A stretch of DNA of 64,000 bases, from positions 248,001-312,000 of the forward strand of contig JADKGI010000001.1 of the NCBI GenBank assembly GCA_016722285.1, in the 5' to 3' direction. A program made the translations under genes and the position numbers. This document shows, piece by piece, positions 63,618 to 64,000 of the stretch (positions are counted from its first letter, which is position 1; each line of letters begins with the position of its first letter). The DNA comes from Saprospiraceae bacterium. Lineage in GTDB: Bacteria; Bacteroidota; Bacteroidia; Chitinophagales; Saprospiraceae. The notes under the pieces were generated by a model. That model worked only from the letters and a program-made list of their open reading frames with translations. It ran no database searches and was not told the origin of the DNA.

Positions 63618-64000
63618 TTATTTTATACCATCATTTTTACGCATAAACTCTACTATATTTCTGGCTTCTTCATCAGCAAGACTTTGGTTGGGCATGCGCA
63701 CGAGACATAATTCCAGTTGAGCCTGAAGCTCAGGGTCCTTATCTATCATGGCATCAGGATTAGTAATAAAATTCATAATCCAGTGAGGGGTTTTTCTTTG
63801 AGTAACTCCTTTCCATCCTGGACCGACAAGTCTTTCTTCAGTCATTTTGTGACATGAAGTACATTTTACACCGACAATTTTTTCTCCCGCTTCTGCCATA
63901 GCAACATTGAGTTTGGGGTCCAGGGTTACATTTTGTTCGTTAAACTTTCCTTCTCCTCTATTGGGGTCATAGCTTGCCGCATCCGCTTTTTCAGGAGCTG
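63618..64000 (-). CDS. Cytochrome c, electron donor of the nos operon (partial)
   Basis: Open to the window edge; 127 residues seen, C-terminal end complete. One heme c motif CTSCH and the distal RMPNQSL methionine are present. The region before it (ASYDPNRGEGKFN) is a linker. In clade II nos clusters such cytochromes pass electrons to NosZ. The start lies beyond 64000, so promoter and regulator sites of the operon are not visible. Confidence 0.88.
   Translation of the reverse strand, partial: APEKADAASYDPNRGEGKFNEQNVTLDPKLNVAMAEAGEKIVGVKCTSCHKMTEERLVGPGWKGVTQRKTPHWIMNFITNPDAMIDKDPELQAQLELCLVRMPNQSLADEEARNIVEFMRKNDGIK

Overview
The window is AT-rich bacterial DNA that looks chromosomal and comes from a member of the Bacteroidota. 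A Saprospiraceae or Chitinophagales relative would fit, but that is inference. The signs are promoters of the Bacteroidota type (TTTG, about 19-22 bases, TAnnTTTG), few Shine-Dalgarno sequences, many Cys-lipobox secretion signals, a TonB-dependent receptor, and characteristic gene forms: a TlpA-like redoxin, a heptose adenylyltransferase as a separate protein, a Nramp-UspA fusion, and a NosZ with a lipoprotein signal. I see no rRNA, tRNA, CRISPR array, prophage or intact insertion sequence.

Positions 1-36,800 are mostly housekeeping. In order they hold the start of an acyl-CoA dehydrogenase, a DUF554 membrane protein, thiL, the S41 protease prc, a short methylmalonyl-CoA mutase-like protein, and an Nfu-type Fe-S scaffold. 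Next come the branched-chain amino acid operon ilvD-ilvB-ilvN-ilvC (minus strand), a rhomboid protease with an unknown partner, thymidine kinase, a DUF3108 protein and a TlpA-like redoxin. These are followed by rsmA-yqeY-methyltransferase, a DegT aminotransferase and glycosyltransferase on divergent promoters, a metallophosphoesterase, meaB, an Nramp transporter fused to a UspA domain, small stress-type proteins, a PLP decarboxylase and an M3 peptidase. The stretch ends with a UPF0104 flippase-like protein, hldE-C, pyruvate phosphate dikinase (ppdK) and an unknown lipoprotein.

Positions 36,900-64,000 form an island for anaerobic life and nitrogen oxides. It starts with a probable operon of an unknown exported protein, the di-iron repair protein RIC, and the anaerobic ribonucleotide reductase with its activase (nrdD, nrdG). 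A TonB receptor, a tyrosine phenol-lyase, an Rrf2 regulator, a single-subunit nitric oxide reductase, a vanadium-haloperoxidase/PAP2-like lipoprotein, Crp/Fnr and AraC regulators, several small proteins, a heme-copper-oxidase-I-like membrane protein and a fasciclin lipoprotein follow. The end is a nos operon on the minus strand: cytochrome c, nosZ, a NosL fusion, nosD, nosF, nosY, a small unknown and a truncated hemoglobin. Together these genes would take NO to N2O to N2 and protect iron proteins. No nitrate or nitrite reductase lies in the window.

Three things stand out. First, seven otherwise intact genes (ilvB, ilvD, mntH, ppdK, nrdD twice, trHb, nosD) are each broken by single-base indels, mostly at or next to short homopolymers. 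This pattern points to long-read consensus error rather than gene decay. Second, an almost identical 16-bp palindrome, CGGATATRTTTGTCCG, sits in the same orientation before the ric-nrdDG operon and before the haloperoxidase-like gene, and may mark an undescribed regulon. Third, a 525-bp element without genes has perfect 19-bp terminal inverted repeats and a near-perfect 9-bp flanking duplication, and lies just before the Rrf2 promoter.
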